Shown here piece by piece: positions 1-9,002 of a DNA stretch of 64,000 bases. Position 1 is the first letter of the stretch; every line of letters begins with the position of its first letter. The notes beneath the pieces were generated by a model. It saw only the letters and a list, made by a program, of their open reading frames with translations, searched no databases and was not told the origin of the DNA. The DNA comes from Vampirovibrio chlorellavorus (GTDB lineage: Bacteria > Cyanobacteriota > Vampirovibrionia > Vampirovibrionales > Vampirovibrionaceae): contig CAIPMU010000002.1 of assembly GCA_903866275.1 (NCBI GenBank), positions 163,535 to 227,534 on the forward strand, in the 5' to 3' direction. Both the position numbers and the translations under genes were made by a program.

Positions 1-1260
1 ATAGCGCACCGGGAATGGCGCGTTTTGAGCGGCTTCTGCAATCCAGCGGGCTTCTTCACCCACCGTGAACAGGGCGTCAATGCGCGGCTGTCCGGCCAGC
101 CAGAGGCCCAGTGTTTCATGATAGTTCCGGGTGAAGTCCCCCAGTTCTTTCATCCCACCCAGTACCAGAATATGGCGCTGTTCCCGGTTGGCACTGCTGA
201 GAAACGCCTGAATGGAAGCCTTGGCGCTGTCCGGGTTGGCGTTATAGGCGTCATTGATGATCCAGGCATTGTCATAACCGGGCAGCGGTGTTCGCTCCCA
301 GCGGCCTTTTTCAGGAACAAACCCTGCAAGCCCGCGCGCCAGATCCGGCAGGCTGAATCCGGCGGCTTGTCCTGCCTTTAAGACACCCAGAGCGTTAGCC
401 ACCATGTGGTTTCCTGGGACGGGCAACTCTACGGGCACACCGGCATAGGTAAACTGCACGCCGGTCACGCCGTTGATCGGGTAAGGCTGAATGTCCTGCG
501 CTTCATTCAGACTGAAGTAATCCGTGCGCCCCGACCACAGGGTGGGAGCCAGTTCGCTCAGGTGCGGACTATCGCCATGCAGGATGAGCAATCCTAGCTC
601 GGGATTCAGCCCTTCGGCGATTTCCAGTTTGGCGCGGGCGATGTTTTCCAGTGAGCCCAGCATGCCGATATGCGCCGGGCCAATGTTCATGATCAGGGCA
701 ATATCTGGCCGGGCGGCTTCCGAGAGGATGGAAATCTGACGCAGACCGCGCATGCCCATTTCCACAATCAGCACTTCCGTGCCGGGCTCCAGAGCCAATA
801 GGGTCTGGCAGACCCCCACTTCGTTGTTAAAATTTTTCTCGGTTTTGACCGTTGTTTTCAGCGGTGCGATGGCCGCATACAACATTTCTTTGGTGGTCGT
901 TTTGCCGGAGCTCCCGGTGACCGCAATCACCAGCGGGTTGATGGTTTCCCGGTGGTGTCGTGCCACGGCCAGATAGGCCTCCAGCGGATCGGGTACGGTG
1001 ATCAGGTTGGGGAACTGTTGCCATTCCGGGTGATCCTTGGCTTTTTCAATCTGCACAAACGCACCGATGGCTCCGTTGGTGAAAGCCGTTTGCAGATAGT
1101 CGTGACCGTCAAAGTTTTCGCCAGACAGCGGCAGGAAGAAGTCGCCCGCTTGCAAGGTACGGGTATCCGTCCACAGGCGGGCGGATTCAAATGCGGTTGG
1201 CGTGCTGAAGGATTGGCCGCCGCTGGCGTTCAGCAGTGTTTCAAAAGAAAATGTAGACAC
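1..1260 (-). CDS. murF: UDP-N-acetylmuramoyl-tripeptide--D-alanyl-D-alanine ligase, 3' end outside window
   Basis: Last cytoplasmic Mur ligase: it adds D-Ala-D-Ala to the UDP-MurNAc-tripeptide. Reading the minus strand from a GTG at 1260 gives an unbroken 420-residue frame that leaves the window, so the C-terminus (roughly the last 30-40 residues) is missing. Visible are the N-terminal UMT-binding region, the ATP loop TGSSGKTTT at about residues 115-123, and the Mur-ligase signature DAYNANPDS near residue 336. An AGGG lies about 8 nt before the GTG; no ATG is nearby, so the GTG start is likely but not certain. The pentapeptide gene lies upstream on the same strand. Family assignment is firm. 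Confidence 0.93.
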   Translation of the reverse strand, partial: MSTFSFETLLNASGGQSFSTPTAFESARLWTDTRTLQAGDFFLPLSGENFDGHDYLQTAFTNGAIGAFVQIEKAKDHPEWQQFPNLITVPDPLEAYLAVARHHRETINPLVIAVTGSSGKTTTKEMLYAAIAPLKTTVKTEKNFNNEVGVCQTLLALEPGTEVLIVEMGMRGLRQISILSEAARPDIALIMNIGPAHIGMLGSLENIARAKLEIAEGLNPELGLLILHGDSPHLSELAPTLWSGRTDYFSLNEAQDIQPYPINGVTGVQFTYAGVPVELPVPGNHMVANALGVLKAGQAAGFSLPDLARGLAGFVPEKGRWERTPLPGYDNAWIINDAYNANPDSAKASIQAFLSSANREQRHILVLGGMKELGDFTRNYHETLGLWLAGQPRIDALFTVGEEARWIAEAAQNAPFPVRY

Positions 1261-1421
1261 AGTCAGACCCTATTGGCTTTTGTGGATGATCGTACTTGCA
1301 GGGAAACGGGACTCAAACACCGTTGATCCGTTGAACGCCCTGCGGTTTTAAAACAAACGTCAGCGGTAAAGCGCCTTGATGAAAACCCGCCAGCCCGGAC
1401 TGGATGAAGAAGGGTTCCATT

Positions 1422-1754
1422 TTAATCCAGATTGGCTCGCATGCGGGTGCCGTATTCCAGGCTCAAGCCAATCTCAGAGGCAGGCAGGTTGCGGGGAAAG
1501 AGGGTGCCGCTGACTTTGGCTTCCTTAATACTGGCTCCGTCCAGTTTGGCTTCGCTGAGATCCAGTGAGCGCAAGTCGGCGGAGCGCAGGTAGGCGCCGG
1601 TCAGGTCTGCCTTACGCAGTTTGCACTTGCGCATATCAAAGCCTCTGAGGTGGGCGCCGGTCAGGTCGACCACGCCGTTGGTGGCTTCAATCAGGTTGTT
1701 GAATTCAAGGATACGTTCTTCCTGGATCAAGTTCAACGCACGGGGATCTGCCAT
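1422..1754 (-). CDS. pentapeptide-repeat protein, small
   Basis: Protein of 110 residues whose middle (about residues 30-85) shows the A-(D/N)-L-x-x pentapeptide pattern, for example TGAHLRGFD, RKADLTGAYL, RSADLRSLDL and SEAKLDGASI. Such repeats form a right-handed quadrilateral beta-helix; the biochemical role varies in the family and cannot be read from sequence. The N-terminal 28 residues form a probable helix without repeats. No signal peptide or membrane segment is visible, so it is probably cytoplasmic. It is transcribed toward murF with a 161-nt gap and may share its transcript. Confidence 0.8.
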   Translation of the reverse strand: MADPRALNLIQEERILEFNNLIEATNGVVDLTGAHLRGFDMRKCKLRKADLTGAYLRSADLRSLDLSEAKLDGASIKEAKVSGTLFPRNLPASEIGLSLEYGTRMRANLD

Positions 1755-2197
1755 TCTCGTTACCTTTCCTGGGCGCTCTAAGTCTCAACAATCTAGGGAT
1801 ATTATAACGTAAAACGAGGGCTTGGGTGGACCGATCCAAGATCCAAAACGGCAAAGCCGCCATCTGGAAGCGTGTGACAAATTGCTGTAAAAATTGGTAA
1901 ACAGATCGGTCTACTACGTTTATTGGTTTGCAAAAAATTCGGTATGATCAATTCATCGACAGGCGAACCTGGTGATCGACTTTAACGAGTCGTGTCATGA
2001 ACTGAACCGGGTTCAAGCCACTCGTCTGATGGGGAACCTTGAAGCAATCCCCGGTGGTTTGATGCAAGAAGCTGTACCGAAATTCTGATCTGAGACTGTC
2101 TGAGGCAATGGGTTTGATGATTCGAACCCTGAGGATAATTTATCAGTATCGGTGAAGGTGCAGAGACGACAAACAGGAAAGAGAGTTAGCGTTTCCA
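1755..2197. other. intergenic region with small inverted repeats
   Basis: No convincing gene. A TATGAT box lies at 1943-1948 without a good -35. Several short inverted repeats follow: CGACT at 1977-1981 with AGTCG at 1988-1992, GAACC/GGTTC at 2004-2014, and TTCAAG/CTTGAA around 2012-2044. This would suit a structured leader for the small reading frame at 2198, but that is inference. Confidence 0.4.
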
Positions 2198-2356
2198 ATG
2201 TTGAAAATTGTGATTCAAAATCCTTCCAGTGAAACGATCATCAATAACGTCTACCCGGATGAGCTGGCGTTTTGGCGTGATCTGCTGGACGGTGCCGTGC
2301 AAGGCGAGATCAAGGTATTCGATTCCTTTAGTGGGGAAGAATATCAGGTCGCATAG
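2198..2356 (+). CDS. small hypothetical protein, 52 aa
   Basis: ATG at 2198 opens a 52-residue frame starting MLKIVIQNPSSETIINNV and ending in a mixed-charge tail, KVFDSFSGEEYQVA. A purine-rich AGGAAAGAGAG stretch lies about 12-22 nt upstream. The protein is acidic, has no signal peptide, cysteines or membrane segment, and its composition resembles a small globular alpha/beta domain. Every long frame around it on either strand looks non-coding, and it is the only plausible gene between 1755 and 2943. I do not recognise a family. It may be preceded by a structured leader. Confidence 0.45.
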   Translation: MLKIVIQNPSSETIINNVYPDELAFWRDLLDGAVQGEIKVFDSFSGEEYQVA

Positions 2357-2943
2357 CTTTAAATCTTTAATAAAAAAGCCGGTTGAAGGGTAGCCCAACG
2401 CCTTAATCGAAGCGTTGCGTGTTCATTTGCATTGTATTGTTGAAACTGTTCTGAAAGGGGTGATGTTAAACTTCTGAATCGAAAGCGGTGCCTTGCGCCG
2501 AGGCGACGTAAACGCCGAAAGACACTCCGGTTCAAAAACGAGATGTGGTAATAAAGAGTCAATCCCTGTCTGAGTTTGAGCAAGTCAATAAGTCGCTAAA
2601 ACAGAGTAAAAGGTAGTTAGAAACTGGCCCTGGCAAGTTGCTTGCCCAGGATGATTTTGGGAATTGGTCCTGAGGATCAGTTGGCCTGTTTTAGACTGCC
2701 GTCTGAATTTGACAGGTGCCTTCATCGATGGGGCTTGATGCCTTTTCGGTCTACTGGCAATTGAAGTTGCGTCTGATTCGTCCGGGGTGGTTACGCTTCT
2801 CACTTTATTAATCGTATAAACGCGTGGATCTGGGTTTTGGTCTAATTGACAACAATTTTTCCAAAACTTTACGCTTAAAGGTTACTTACTGTGTTTGCCT
2901 TATGCTCGTTCTACGTCAATTCTATAAAAGGAAGTCCGTCCCT
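2357..2943. other. intergenic region upstream of the exonuclease gene
   Basis: No gene is supported; open frames here have unnatural composition. A hairpin CAACGC (2396-2401) / GCGTTG (2412-2417) follows the small gene but has no T-run. The right end holds the promoter-like TTGACA at 2846. Confidence 0.4.
2846..2875 (+). promoter_or_regulatory. sigma70-type promoter candidate for the exonuclease gene
   Basis: Perfect -35 hexamer TTGACA at 2846-2851, an 18-nt spacer, and a weak -10, TACGCT, at 2870-2875. A transcript from here would give a leader of about 60 nt before the ATG at 2944. Confidence 0.4.
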
Positions 2944-3624
2944 ATGCAGCAATCCTTATTTGGCAGCTTTGCCGCCGCAGATACTGCCACCCTGGAAAAT
3001 GCGCCGCAAGCGCTGGGCTCGGTGTTGTTGGAAGATGCCGTTTTTGCGGTTCTGGATTTGGAAACCACTGGCCTGAGCGCCAAAAAATGCGGTATCACCG
3101 AAGTGACCGCGATTCAGTACCGCAACGGGGAGCAGGTGGGGATTTACTCCACTTTGGTGAAACCCACCGAAAGCATCCCGGAAGAAGTCGAATTGCTGAC
3201 GGGGATCACCAATGAGATGGTGCGTAATTCCCCTGCCATCGTGATGGTGCTGAGCGAGTTGTCGGCCTTTTTGGGCGAGGCGCCCATTATTGTAGGCCAC
3301 AACGTCTCCTTTGATATGGGCTTTTTGCGCGAAAAAATCAGCCACAATGGACTGGGTGCCTTCTTGCCGCGTTACGAGTTGAGTCGTGCCTTTTGTACCA
3401 AAGTGCTGGCCCAAAAAGCCCTGCCCAGCTTGCCCAGTTATGAGGGCGTGGTGGTGGCCACCGCCATTGGGTACCACAACCCCAACCCGCACCGCGCGGA
3501 AGCCGATGTGCGCATGAGCGCCGGGATTCTCTTTGAGCTGATTAAAAAGCTCAAAGCCGAAAATCCCCACATAAAAACCGTGCAGGATCTGCTGAATTAT
3601 CAAGGCGTGTTGAACGAACGCTAA
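2944..3624 (+). CDS. DEDDh 3'-5' exonuclease (DnaQ/PolC-epsilon type)
   Basis: Exonuclease domain of the DnaQ superfamily, removing nucleotides from DNA 3' ends; such free-standing proteins may proofread or act in repair. All DEDDh motifs are present: D38 and E40 in the LDLETTGLS block, D124 in HNVSFD (residues 119-124), and H183/D188 in HRAEAD. The start chosen is ATG 2944, with AAGGAAG about 9 nt upstream; the frame is open upstream to 2824, but that stretch reads like non-coding sequence. The 226-residue length suits a single-domain epsilon-like protein. There is no polymerase or helicase domain and no neighbouring polIII gene. Transcription ends at the hairpin at 3642. Confidence 0.88.
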   Translation: MQQSLFGSFAAADTATLENAPQALGSVLLEDAVFAVLDLETTGLSAKKCGITEVTAIQYRNGEQVGIYSTLVKPTESIPEEVELLTGITNEMVRNSPAIVMVLSELSAFLGEAPIIVGHNVSFDMGFLREKISHNGLGAFLPRYELSRAFCTKVLAQKALPSLPSYEGVVVATAIGYHNPNPHRAEADVRMSAGILFELIKKLKAENPHIKTVQDLLNYQGVLNER

Positions 3625-3641
3625 GTATTCAGCTGTAAAGC

Positions 3642-3677
3642 AAAACGACCTGAGTGGCTTCCCGCTCAGGTCGTTTT
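3642..3677. terminator. bidirectional rho-independent terminator
   Basis: Perfect 13-bp inverted repeat AAAACGACCTGAG (3642-3654) and CTCAGGTCGTTTT (3665-3677) around a 10-nt loop, with U-rich tails on both strands. It separates the convergent exonuclease and xth genes. Confidence 0.87.
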
Positions 3678-3701
3678 CTTTATCCAAAAAATCGAAGGGC
3701 T

Positions 3702-4478
3702 TTAAAATTTCAGCGTCAGCGTCACCGGGCAGTGATCAGATCCTTGCACATCGGGCTCAATGGTGGCGGCCACCAGATTCTCTTTTAAATCCGGGCTGGT
3801 GAAGAAGTAATCGATCCGCCAACCCACGTTGCGTTCGCGGGCAAAGGTGCGCATGTTCCACCAGGAATAGGCGTCTTTTTGCTCGGGGTGAAAATGGCGG
3901 AAGGTATCCACATAGCCGTGCTCGGTGAATTTGTCCATCCACGCGCGTTCAATGGGCATAAAGCCGGAAATCTTCTCGTTCTCTTTGGGGCGCGCCAAAT
4001 CGATGGGATGATGGGCGGTATTAAAATCGCCGCAGGCAATCACTTTTTTGCCCGCCTTGCGCATGTTATCGATGTGCTCTAAAAAGACATCGTAAAAGCC
4101 CAGCTTGTATTGCAACCTGTCATCGCCGCGCCCGCCGTTGGGGTAGTAAATGTTGTAAAGCACAAAATCCTTGTACTCGGCAATCAGGGTGCGCCCTTCG
4201 CTGTCCCATTCGGGAACGCCCAGGCCTTCGACGACTGAAATGGGCTCTTCCTTGGTGAAAATGGCCACGCCGCTGTAGCCTTTTTTGCTGGCATGGCTCC
4301 AGTAGGTTCGGTAGCCCAGCGGGGCCACCATATCCAGCGTTAGTTGCTCGGCGCTGATTTTGGTTTCCTGTAAGCCCAGGATGTCCGGTTGATCTTGCTC
4401 CAGCCACTCATAAAACCCTTTTTTAATGGTGGCCCGAATGCCATTGACGTTCCAGGAGACGAGGCGAATACGTGACAT
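3702..4478 (-). CDS. xth: exodeoxyribonuclease III (AP endonuclease)
   Basis: Class II AP endonuclease and 3'-5' exonuclease acting in base-excision repair. The 258-residue protein covers the whole endonuclease/exonuclease/phosphatase fold: WNVNGIRA at residues 9-16, the metal-binding Glu at 38 in LQETK, the YYPNGGRGDDR block near 111-121, D151 and N153 in GDFNTAH, and the C-terminal SDH triad at 247-249. Length matches the ExoA/XthA family. Start is the ATG at 4478; upstream frames give no alternative. It converges on the exonuclease gene across a shared terminator, and the two nucleases probably have separate promoters. Confidence 0.95.
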   Translation of the reverse strand: MSRIRLVSWNVNGIRATIKKGFYEWLEQDQPDILGLQETKISAEQLTLDMVAPLGYRTYWSHASKKGYSGVAIFTKEEPISVVEGLGVPEWDSEGRTLIAEYKDFVLYNIYYPNGGRGDDRLQYKLGFYDVFLEHIDNMRKAGKKVIACGDFNTAHHPIDLARPKENEKISGFMPIERAWMDKFTEHGYVDTFRHFHPEQKDAYSWWNMRTFARERNVGWRIDYFFTSPDLKENLVAATIEPDVQGSDHCPVTLTLKF

Positions 4479-4598
4479 GGTGTGTGTAGTCCATTGCTAG
4501 CTTGGGAATCATCGCCTATTGTGCCACAGTCCAGCCTGAATTTCACGGGGCAGCTTGTTACTGCTTCTGAGGCATGGTTTTTGAACTTTGGCGGATTA

Positions 4599-6374
4599 TC
4601 AATTCTGATTTCTGCGAAACACGCCATACCTTCCATAGCTTGCTTGTAGCGTGTAGTGGGTACTTAAAAATTCAGAGAGTGCCGGGATGGTTAATTGGGA
4701 TGCGCTATACTGCGCAAACCGGGGATCTTTCAGGAGAGAATGCATGGTCATGTCATCCACGATCAACAGGGGTTTATTTTTTTCTAAATCGCGCATAATT
4801 TCCTTAATTTGTGGCGCTGAGGTGTATTGAGGAATGATCAGCACAAAGCGCGTGGCATTTTGATAACCACCGACCAGATACAGGCTGGGGCTTTCGCTAA
4901 ATATAAACACGCTGCGTTTTTGTTCATTGGCTTCATGCAGGTGGTTTAGCAATTGCACCATCTGCGGGCCCGACGTATTGGGATCCGTGTAGAGCAAGGG
5001 TTGGGGCATGGTTTGGGTGGGGCTCAGCCAGCTCCCCCAAAGGAGCATGGTCAGTGAGCCGGTGACCGCGCCGAGCAGCAATAAGCCGTAGAATCCACCA
5101 ATGAGGGGCTGCATGAGTTTTTCCAGTTTGGGCCGCCGATTTAAAAAACGTGCCAGCACAACAGCTCCCAGCAAGAAGGCAATGCCCCCATTGCTGGTGA
5201 TGTGCATGGATGTGGAGTAGCTCATGGTGGAAATGATCAGGGCAGTCCCGCATAGCCAGAGCAGCAGCAATTCATCATCCTGCCGTTGTAAAAGCCGGTA
5301 ATGAAAACGATTGGGCAATGCGTAGCCCATGCCTAAAATTCCGAGAATGGGCAACGCGCCAATGAGAAACAAATGCAAGGCAATGGGAAAGCGAAAGATA
5401 AATAGCAGCGCCGCCGGAAAGGGAACCCCATCCAGAAAGGGTTTGATGGTTTCCACAAATTCCTGATGAAACGTAGGATAATAGCCCAGCACCGACGTCT
5501 GGTTGTAGTGCCCTTCGGCCAGCCATTGAATGGTATCGCGCACAAAATCGGGCCAAATACCTAGCGTGATTAGAGTGAGAATGCATAGTCCATGCATGGC
5601 AAGCCAGGGCAATGCCCCAAAGCGCCCCCACTCCCTCAGCCAGCGAGCCAATACGGCCTGATTTTTGACTTGCCGGTAGCCGACGCCTTGTAGTTCGCGT
5701 TCATGTAAAAAGCAGTGCAGCAGGCTAAATGCGGTCAGTGCCCCGGTGAGCAGAATCCCCAGACTTTGGGTGAACCAGAACGTGGTCGCACAGAGGATGC
5801 CGCTCAGGGCAATCCAGCGTGGTTGTGCCTTGCCGTTGTAGAGGCTTTGCAGATAGCGCCAGCTCATAAATACAGCGCCCAAGGCCACCAGTCCGCTCCA
5901 GAAGTGGTGCTGAAACACAGGATACCGGGAATCGGTGAGCCATAAAAACGCGAGCAACAAATTGAGCCAGGGCTTGGGCAAATGGTTTTTGCCCATGGTG
6001 TAAAGCATGAGCAGTTCCAGCAGCCAGCCAATAACCACCAGCAGGCGAATGCCAATGAGACTAAAACCGTTCAGCCGGAAAAATAAGGAACCGATGAACT
6101 GACTGCCGGGGGTGACGAAATCGTAAAAATCCCGGTACGGGAGCAAGCCCTGAGCCATTTGCCGGGCTTGTAGCAGGTAAGTAGACTCATCGGTCAGGGG
6201 CCAGCTCATCAGGGGGCCAATCAGGCTGAGGAACATCAGCAGGAGAATCAGGCCGAGCAATGCCCGCCAAAGCCATTGTTTCCAATGGCGAGAAGCCGGT
6301 TGTAAGGGGTTTGTCATACAGGATGGGCTCTTCAGGGGCTTGCGCTGCGCGGTTGTCTGGCGCGGCTGTTTCAT
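4599..6374 (-). CDS. multipass membrane glycosyltransferase (GT-C, PMT/ArnT-like)
   Basis: Integral membrane protein of 591 residues with about ten or more hydrophobic segments. A first membrane helix at about 35-58 is followed by the acidic motif TDESTYLLQARQM and then DFYDFVTPGSQ in the first periplasmic loop, where GT-C enzymes place their catalytic Asp and where dolichyl/undecaprenyl-phosphate sugar is used. The C-terminal ~100 residues form a soluble domain. Donor and acceptor cannot be deduced. Start is uncertain: ATG 6374 has no good ribosome site, and Met20 (6317) is an alternative. It is divergent from the oxidoreductase gene at 6541, next to a sugar-nucleotide gene set, which supports a role in surface glycan or lipid glycosylation. 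Confidence 0.75.
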   Translation of the reverse strand: MKQPRQTTAQRKPLKSPSCMTNPLQPASRHWKQWLWRALLGLILLLMFLSLIGPLMSWPLTDESTYLLQARQMAQGLLPYRDFYDFVTPGSQFIGSLFFRLNGFSLIGIRLLVVIGWLLELLMLYTMGKNHLPKPWLNLLLAFLWLTDSRYPVFQHHFWSGLVALGAVFMSWRYLQSLYNGKAQPRWIALSGILCATTFWFTQSLGILLTGALTAFSLLHCFLHERELQGVGYRQVKNQAVLARWLREWGRFGALPWLAMHGLCILTLITLGIWPDFVRDTIQWLAEGHYNQTSVLGYYPTFHQEFVETIKPFLDGVPFPAALLFIFRFPIALHLFLIGALPILGILGMGYALPNRFHYRLLQRQDDELLLLWLCGTALIISTMSYSTSMHITSNGGIAFLLGAVVLARFLNRRPKLEKLMQPLIGGFYGLLLLGAVTGSLTMLLWGSWLSPTQTMPQPLLYTDPNTSGPQMVQLLNHLHEANEQKRSVFIFSESPSLYLVGGYQNATRFVLIIPQYTSAPQIKEIMRDLEKNKPLLIVDDMTMHSLLKDPRFAQYSASQLTIPALSEFLSTHYTLQASYGRYGVFRRNQN

Positions 6375-6490
6375 TTTATTCTAACAGTTCGTGCGGCTTT
6401 GATGATGGAAACGCCTGCCCGTGACCGCGGTGAACAGGCTCGAAAGGCGATGGATTTGCGTGGCTCTCCCCCAATGCGGGTAAGATGCTC

Positions 6491-6496
6491 TATAAT
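6491..6496 (+). promoter_or_regulatory. -10 box candidate for the sugar-gene operon
   Basis: Perfect TATAAT at 6491-6496 set in a small palindrome, CTCTAT-A-ATAGAG, with no good -35 at the usual spacing. It lies 45 nt before the GTG start at 6541, so it may need an activator. Confidence 0.4.
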
Positions 6497-6540
6497 AGAG
6501 GAGAGTGAGCAACAATTTTTGAGCGAGGGACAATCGAGCC

Positions 6541-7629
6541 GTGTCAAGTCCTGTGGAGTCATCGGCCGTGCGGGTTGCCGTGGTGGGCGCCGGGTACTGG
6601 GGGCCGAATATTATTCGCAACCTGCAGGAGAATCAGGATTGCGATCTGGTGGCGATATGCGACCGGGATACCCAGAAGCTGGGTTTGATGGGCAAGCGCT
6701 TCAAGAACGCCCTCAAGCTGGTGCCTGATTTTAATCAGTTGCTGCAGGATGATACTCTGGACGCCGTTGCCATTGTGACCGAGATTAACTCCCACTATCC
6801 GCTGGTGAAGGCGGCCTTAGAGGCTGGTAAGCACGTCTTTGTGGAAAAACCGCTGGCCACCACGCCGGAACAATGCGCCGAGTTGGGCAAACTGGCCGAA
6901 CAGGTGCAGAAAACCCTGATGGTGGGGCACACGTTTATTTATAACCCGGCAGTTCGGGAGCTCAAGCGCATCGCGGAATCCGGCGCGCTGGGCGATATTT
7001 ACTATATGCACGCCCAGCGGCTGAATCTGGGACGGATTCAAACTACGATCAACTCCGTGTGGAGTCTGGCGGTGCATGATGTGGCTATTGCCCTCTATTT
7101 ATTTGATGAGCGCCCCACCTGGGTGCGTGCCTGGGGCAACGATTTCATTACCCCCGGCGTGGCGGATGTGTCCTTTTTGAACATCCAGTTTCCCTCGGGG
7201 CGCTTGGCCAATATTCACACCAGTTGGCTCGACCCGGAGAAAAAACGTCAGGTCACATTAGTCGGGAGCAAGCAGATGGCCGTTTATGACGATGTCAGTC
7301 TGGATCGCAAAATAACCATTTACGATAAAGGCATTGAAAAAGTGCTGGTCGATAGCCCGATGGCCGAGTACAAGGACTTCAGCGAGTTTCAGTTGCTCAC
7401 CCGCACGGGCGATGTGAGCATTCCCCATTTGAATTTTACGGAACCCCTCAAGCTGGAAATGCAGCACTTCATGGATTGCATTCGGGGCAAGGTGAAAACC
7501 CCACTGACGGGTTGGCGGGAAGGGCTTGCCGTGGTAAAGGTGCTGGAAGCTGCCCAGCGCTCGCTGGATTTTGCAGGCATTCCCGTGGAATTGACCTGGG
7601 AGGACTGTGAATCGCATGCTGCCGTTTGA
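6541..7629 (+). CDS. Gfo/Idh/MocA-family NAD(P)-dependent sugar oxidoreductase
   Basis: Two-domain dehydrogenase of 362 residues. The N-terminal Rossmann fold carries GAGYWG at 16-21, and the conserved EKP motif is at 102-104 (VFVEKPLATT). The C-terminal alpha/beta domain follows, with HDVAIALYLF in the substrate region. Closest in feel are UDP-sugar 3-dehydrogenases of the WlbA/WbpB kind, which begin synthesis of amino-uronic sugars, but substrate cannot be fixed by reading. Start is GTG 6541 with GAGGGA 10 nt upstream. It begins a co-directional sugar operon; the next gene starts inside its last codons, indicating translational coupling. Confidence 0.88.
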   Translation: MSSPVESSAVRVAVVGAGYWGPNIIRNLQENQDCDLVAICDRDTQKLGLMGKRFKNALKLVPDFNQLLQDDTLDAVAIVTEINSHYPLVKAALEAGKHVFVEKPLATTPEQCAELGKLAEQVQKTLMVGHTFIYNPAVRELKRIAESGALGDIYYMHAQRLNLGRIQTTINSVWSLAVHDVAIALYLFDERPTWVRAWGNDFITPGVADVSFLNIQFPSGRLANIHTSWLDPEKKRQVTLVGSKQMAVYDDVSLDRKITIYDKGIEKVLVDSPMAEYKDFSEFQLLTRTGDVSIPHLNFTEPLKLEMQHFMDCIRGKVKTPLTGWREGLAVVKVLEAAQRSLDFAGIPVELTWEDCESHAAV

Positions 7630-8455
7630 CCCTATGAATTTTGAATCGCGGGAGTTTGAGCACCGGGATCAGGGCCGCAGCGGGGTTCAATTGGGCGGTG
7701 CCGAAATTATCCTGGAGCAAAGCCCAACCCCGGATGCGGCGCAGGACGAGTATTTGTCCATCGTGATTCCCGCTTTCAACGAGGCGGATAATTTGGCCGC
7801 CGTGGTGCAGGAATCGCTGGATGTGCTGCAGGGCTTGACTCAACGCTTTGAAATTATTGTGGTGGATGATTGCAGCACCGACGACAGTTGGCAAAAACTG
7901 CAAGCGCTGGCCAAAGAGATTCCCCAGCTCCGGCCCATTCTGAATGAGAAAAATCTGGGTTGCCATCCGTCCTCGTTGATTGGTTATCAGGCGGCTCAAG
8001 GGGATTATTTGTACTTTATTCCCGCCGATCGTCAAATTCCCGCTGCGGAAATTTCCAAGTTTGTGGCCAAGGCCAAAACGGGTTGCGATGTGGTTTACAG
8101 TTGGCGTCAAAAGCGCGCTGATCCCCCGCATCGGCTGTGGATTAGCGGCTGTTACAATATGCTGTTGCGCCTGTTTTTCGGGATTCGGGTGCATGATGTG
8201 GATTCGTCCGAGTTGCTGACCCGCCGCGCGGTGGAAAGCTTGCTGCCCAAGGTGCGTTCTGATAGCGCCTTTATCACCGTGGAATTGCTGATGGAGGCCA
8301 GCCGCCAGGGGTTGGCCATCGGCGAGGTGGTGATCGAGCATCGGCCCCGTGTGGCGGGGGTTGCGCGCGGTATTAACCTGCACGATCTCAGCAAGGTGCC
8401 GGTACAATTTCTGGGCATGCTGTGGTGGTTCTGGCAGCAGCGCAATAAGCGCTAA
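7616..8455 (+). CDS. glycosyltransferase family 2
   Basis: Inverting GT-A glycosyltransferase of 279 residues. The opening SIVIPAFNEADNLA strand, the DDCSTDD acidic motif that binds the nucleotide diphosphate, and PADRQIP (a DXD-equivalent region) are visible. There are no C-terminal membrane helices, unlike DPM/ArnC enzymes with membrane anchors, so it is probably cytoplasmic or peripheral. Start choice: GGGAGG at 7598-7603 lies only 3 nt before the GTG at 7607 but 12 nt before ATG 7616, which is preferred; ATG 7634 is possible. The 5' end overlaps the preceding gene by 14 nt. Confidence 0.85.
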   Translation: MLPFDPMNFESREFEHRDQGRSGVQLGGAEIILEQSPTPDAAQDEYLSIVIPAFNEADNLAAVVQESLDVLQGLTQRFEIIVVDDCSTDDSWQKLQALAKEIPQLRPILNEKNLGCHPSSLIGYQAAQGDYLYFIPADRQIPAAEISKFVAKAKTGCDVVYSWRQKRADPPHRLWISGCYNMLLRLFFGIRVHDVDSSELLTRRAVESLLPKVRSDSAFITVELLMEASRQGLAIGEVVIEHRPRVAGVARGINLHDLSKVPVQFLGMLWWFWQQRNKR

Positions 8456-8469
8456 AGGGGGAATCAACC

Positions 8470-8979
8470 GTGAATCTCCCCAAATGGAGCAAGAAAAAGA
8501 AAATAGTCATTATTATTCTTGCGCTTGTCGTGGTGATTATTTCAATTTCTCTTTTACCCTTTTTTTTCAGTTGGCTGATTAGTCAACTCTTTCTGATAGA
8601 AGCTTACGCACCTTATCCGGATGCGGATATTCCTGGGGCAAAGGCCGATAAATTGGTGATAGAGATCAAGCAAGCGGGGAAGCCGCCTCGTTCCACACAT
8701 ACCGATATAACATCGATTATTCTGAAAAATATTCCCTTGGGCAGTTCCAAAATGGTTGCCAAGCAAGTGTTTTTAAACAATGGTTTTACTGTGGATGAGA
8801 ACAGTTTGGGTAAAGAAGTCATAAGTTTGTATGCGCACCGATATCCCGATGGAAGTGAACAAGGGCAAGGTAATGGTTCATTTAAATGTGTTTACCTTGT
8901 GGGCTTGAATTTTGAAAAAAATAAGTTGAAAGAAGTGGGCGCTGCAGATATACATTGTGATGGCTTACAGGAATTTTGA
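8470..8979 (+). CDS. membrane-anchored hypothetical protein
   Basis: Protein of 169 residues beginning with a lysine cluster and one strongly hydrophobic helix (about residues 11-42), then a soluble domain of mixed alpha/beta appearance with two or three cysteines. This is the pattern of a type II membrane anchor or uncleaved signal. No family recognised. Start is GTG 8470, preceded by AAAGGGGG at good spacing. Its sequence is visibly more AT-rich than the flanking sugar genes, hinting at a later insertion into the operon. Being inside the glycan operon, it may act on the cell-envelope side, but this is inference. Confidence 0.65.
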   Translation: MNLPKWSKKKKIVIIILALVVVIISISLLPFFFSWLISQLFLIEAYAPYPDADIPGAKADKLVIEIKQAGKPPRSTHTDITSIILKNIPLGSSKMVAKQVFLNNGFTVDENSLGKEVISLYAHRYPDGSEQGQGNGSFKCVYLVGLNFEKNKLKEVGAADIHCDGLQEF

Positions 8980-9002
8980 GTATTCAAAAGAGGAAAAACG
9001 AC

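Noticed and set aside
2585..2803. 72-codon minus-strand frame with basic composition
   Set aside because: No ribosome site and Ser/Gln/Thr-biased composition without structure pattern.
2956..3687. 243-codon minus-strand frame
   Set aside because: Shadow of the DEDDh exonuclease and crosses its terminator.
7469..8467. 332-codon minus-strand frame
   Set aside because: Opposite a complete glycosyltransferase gene; no family motifs and atypical residue use.
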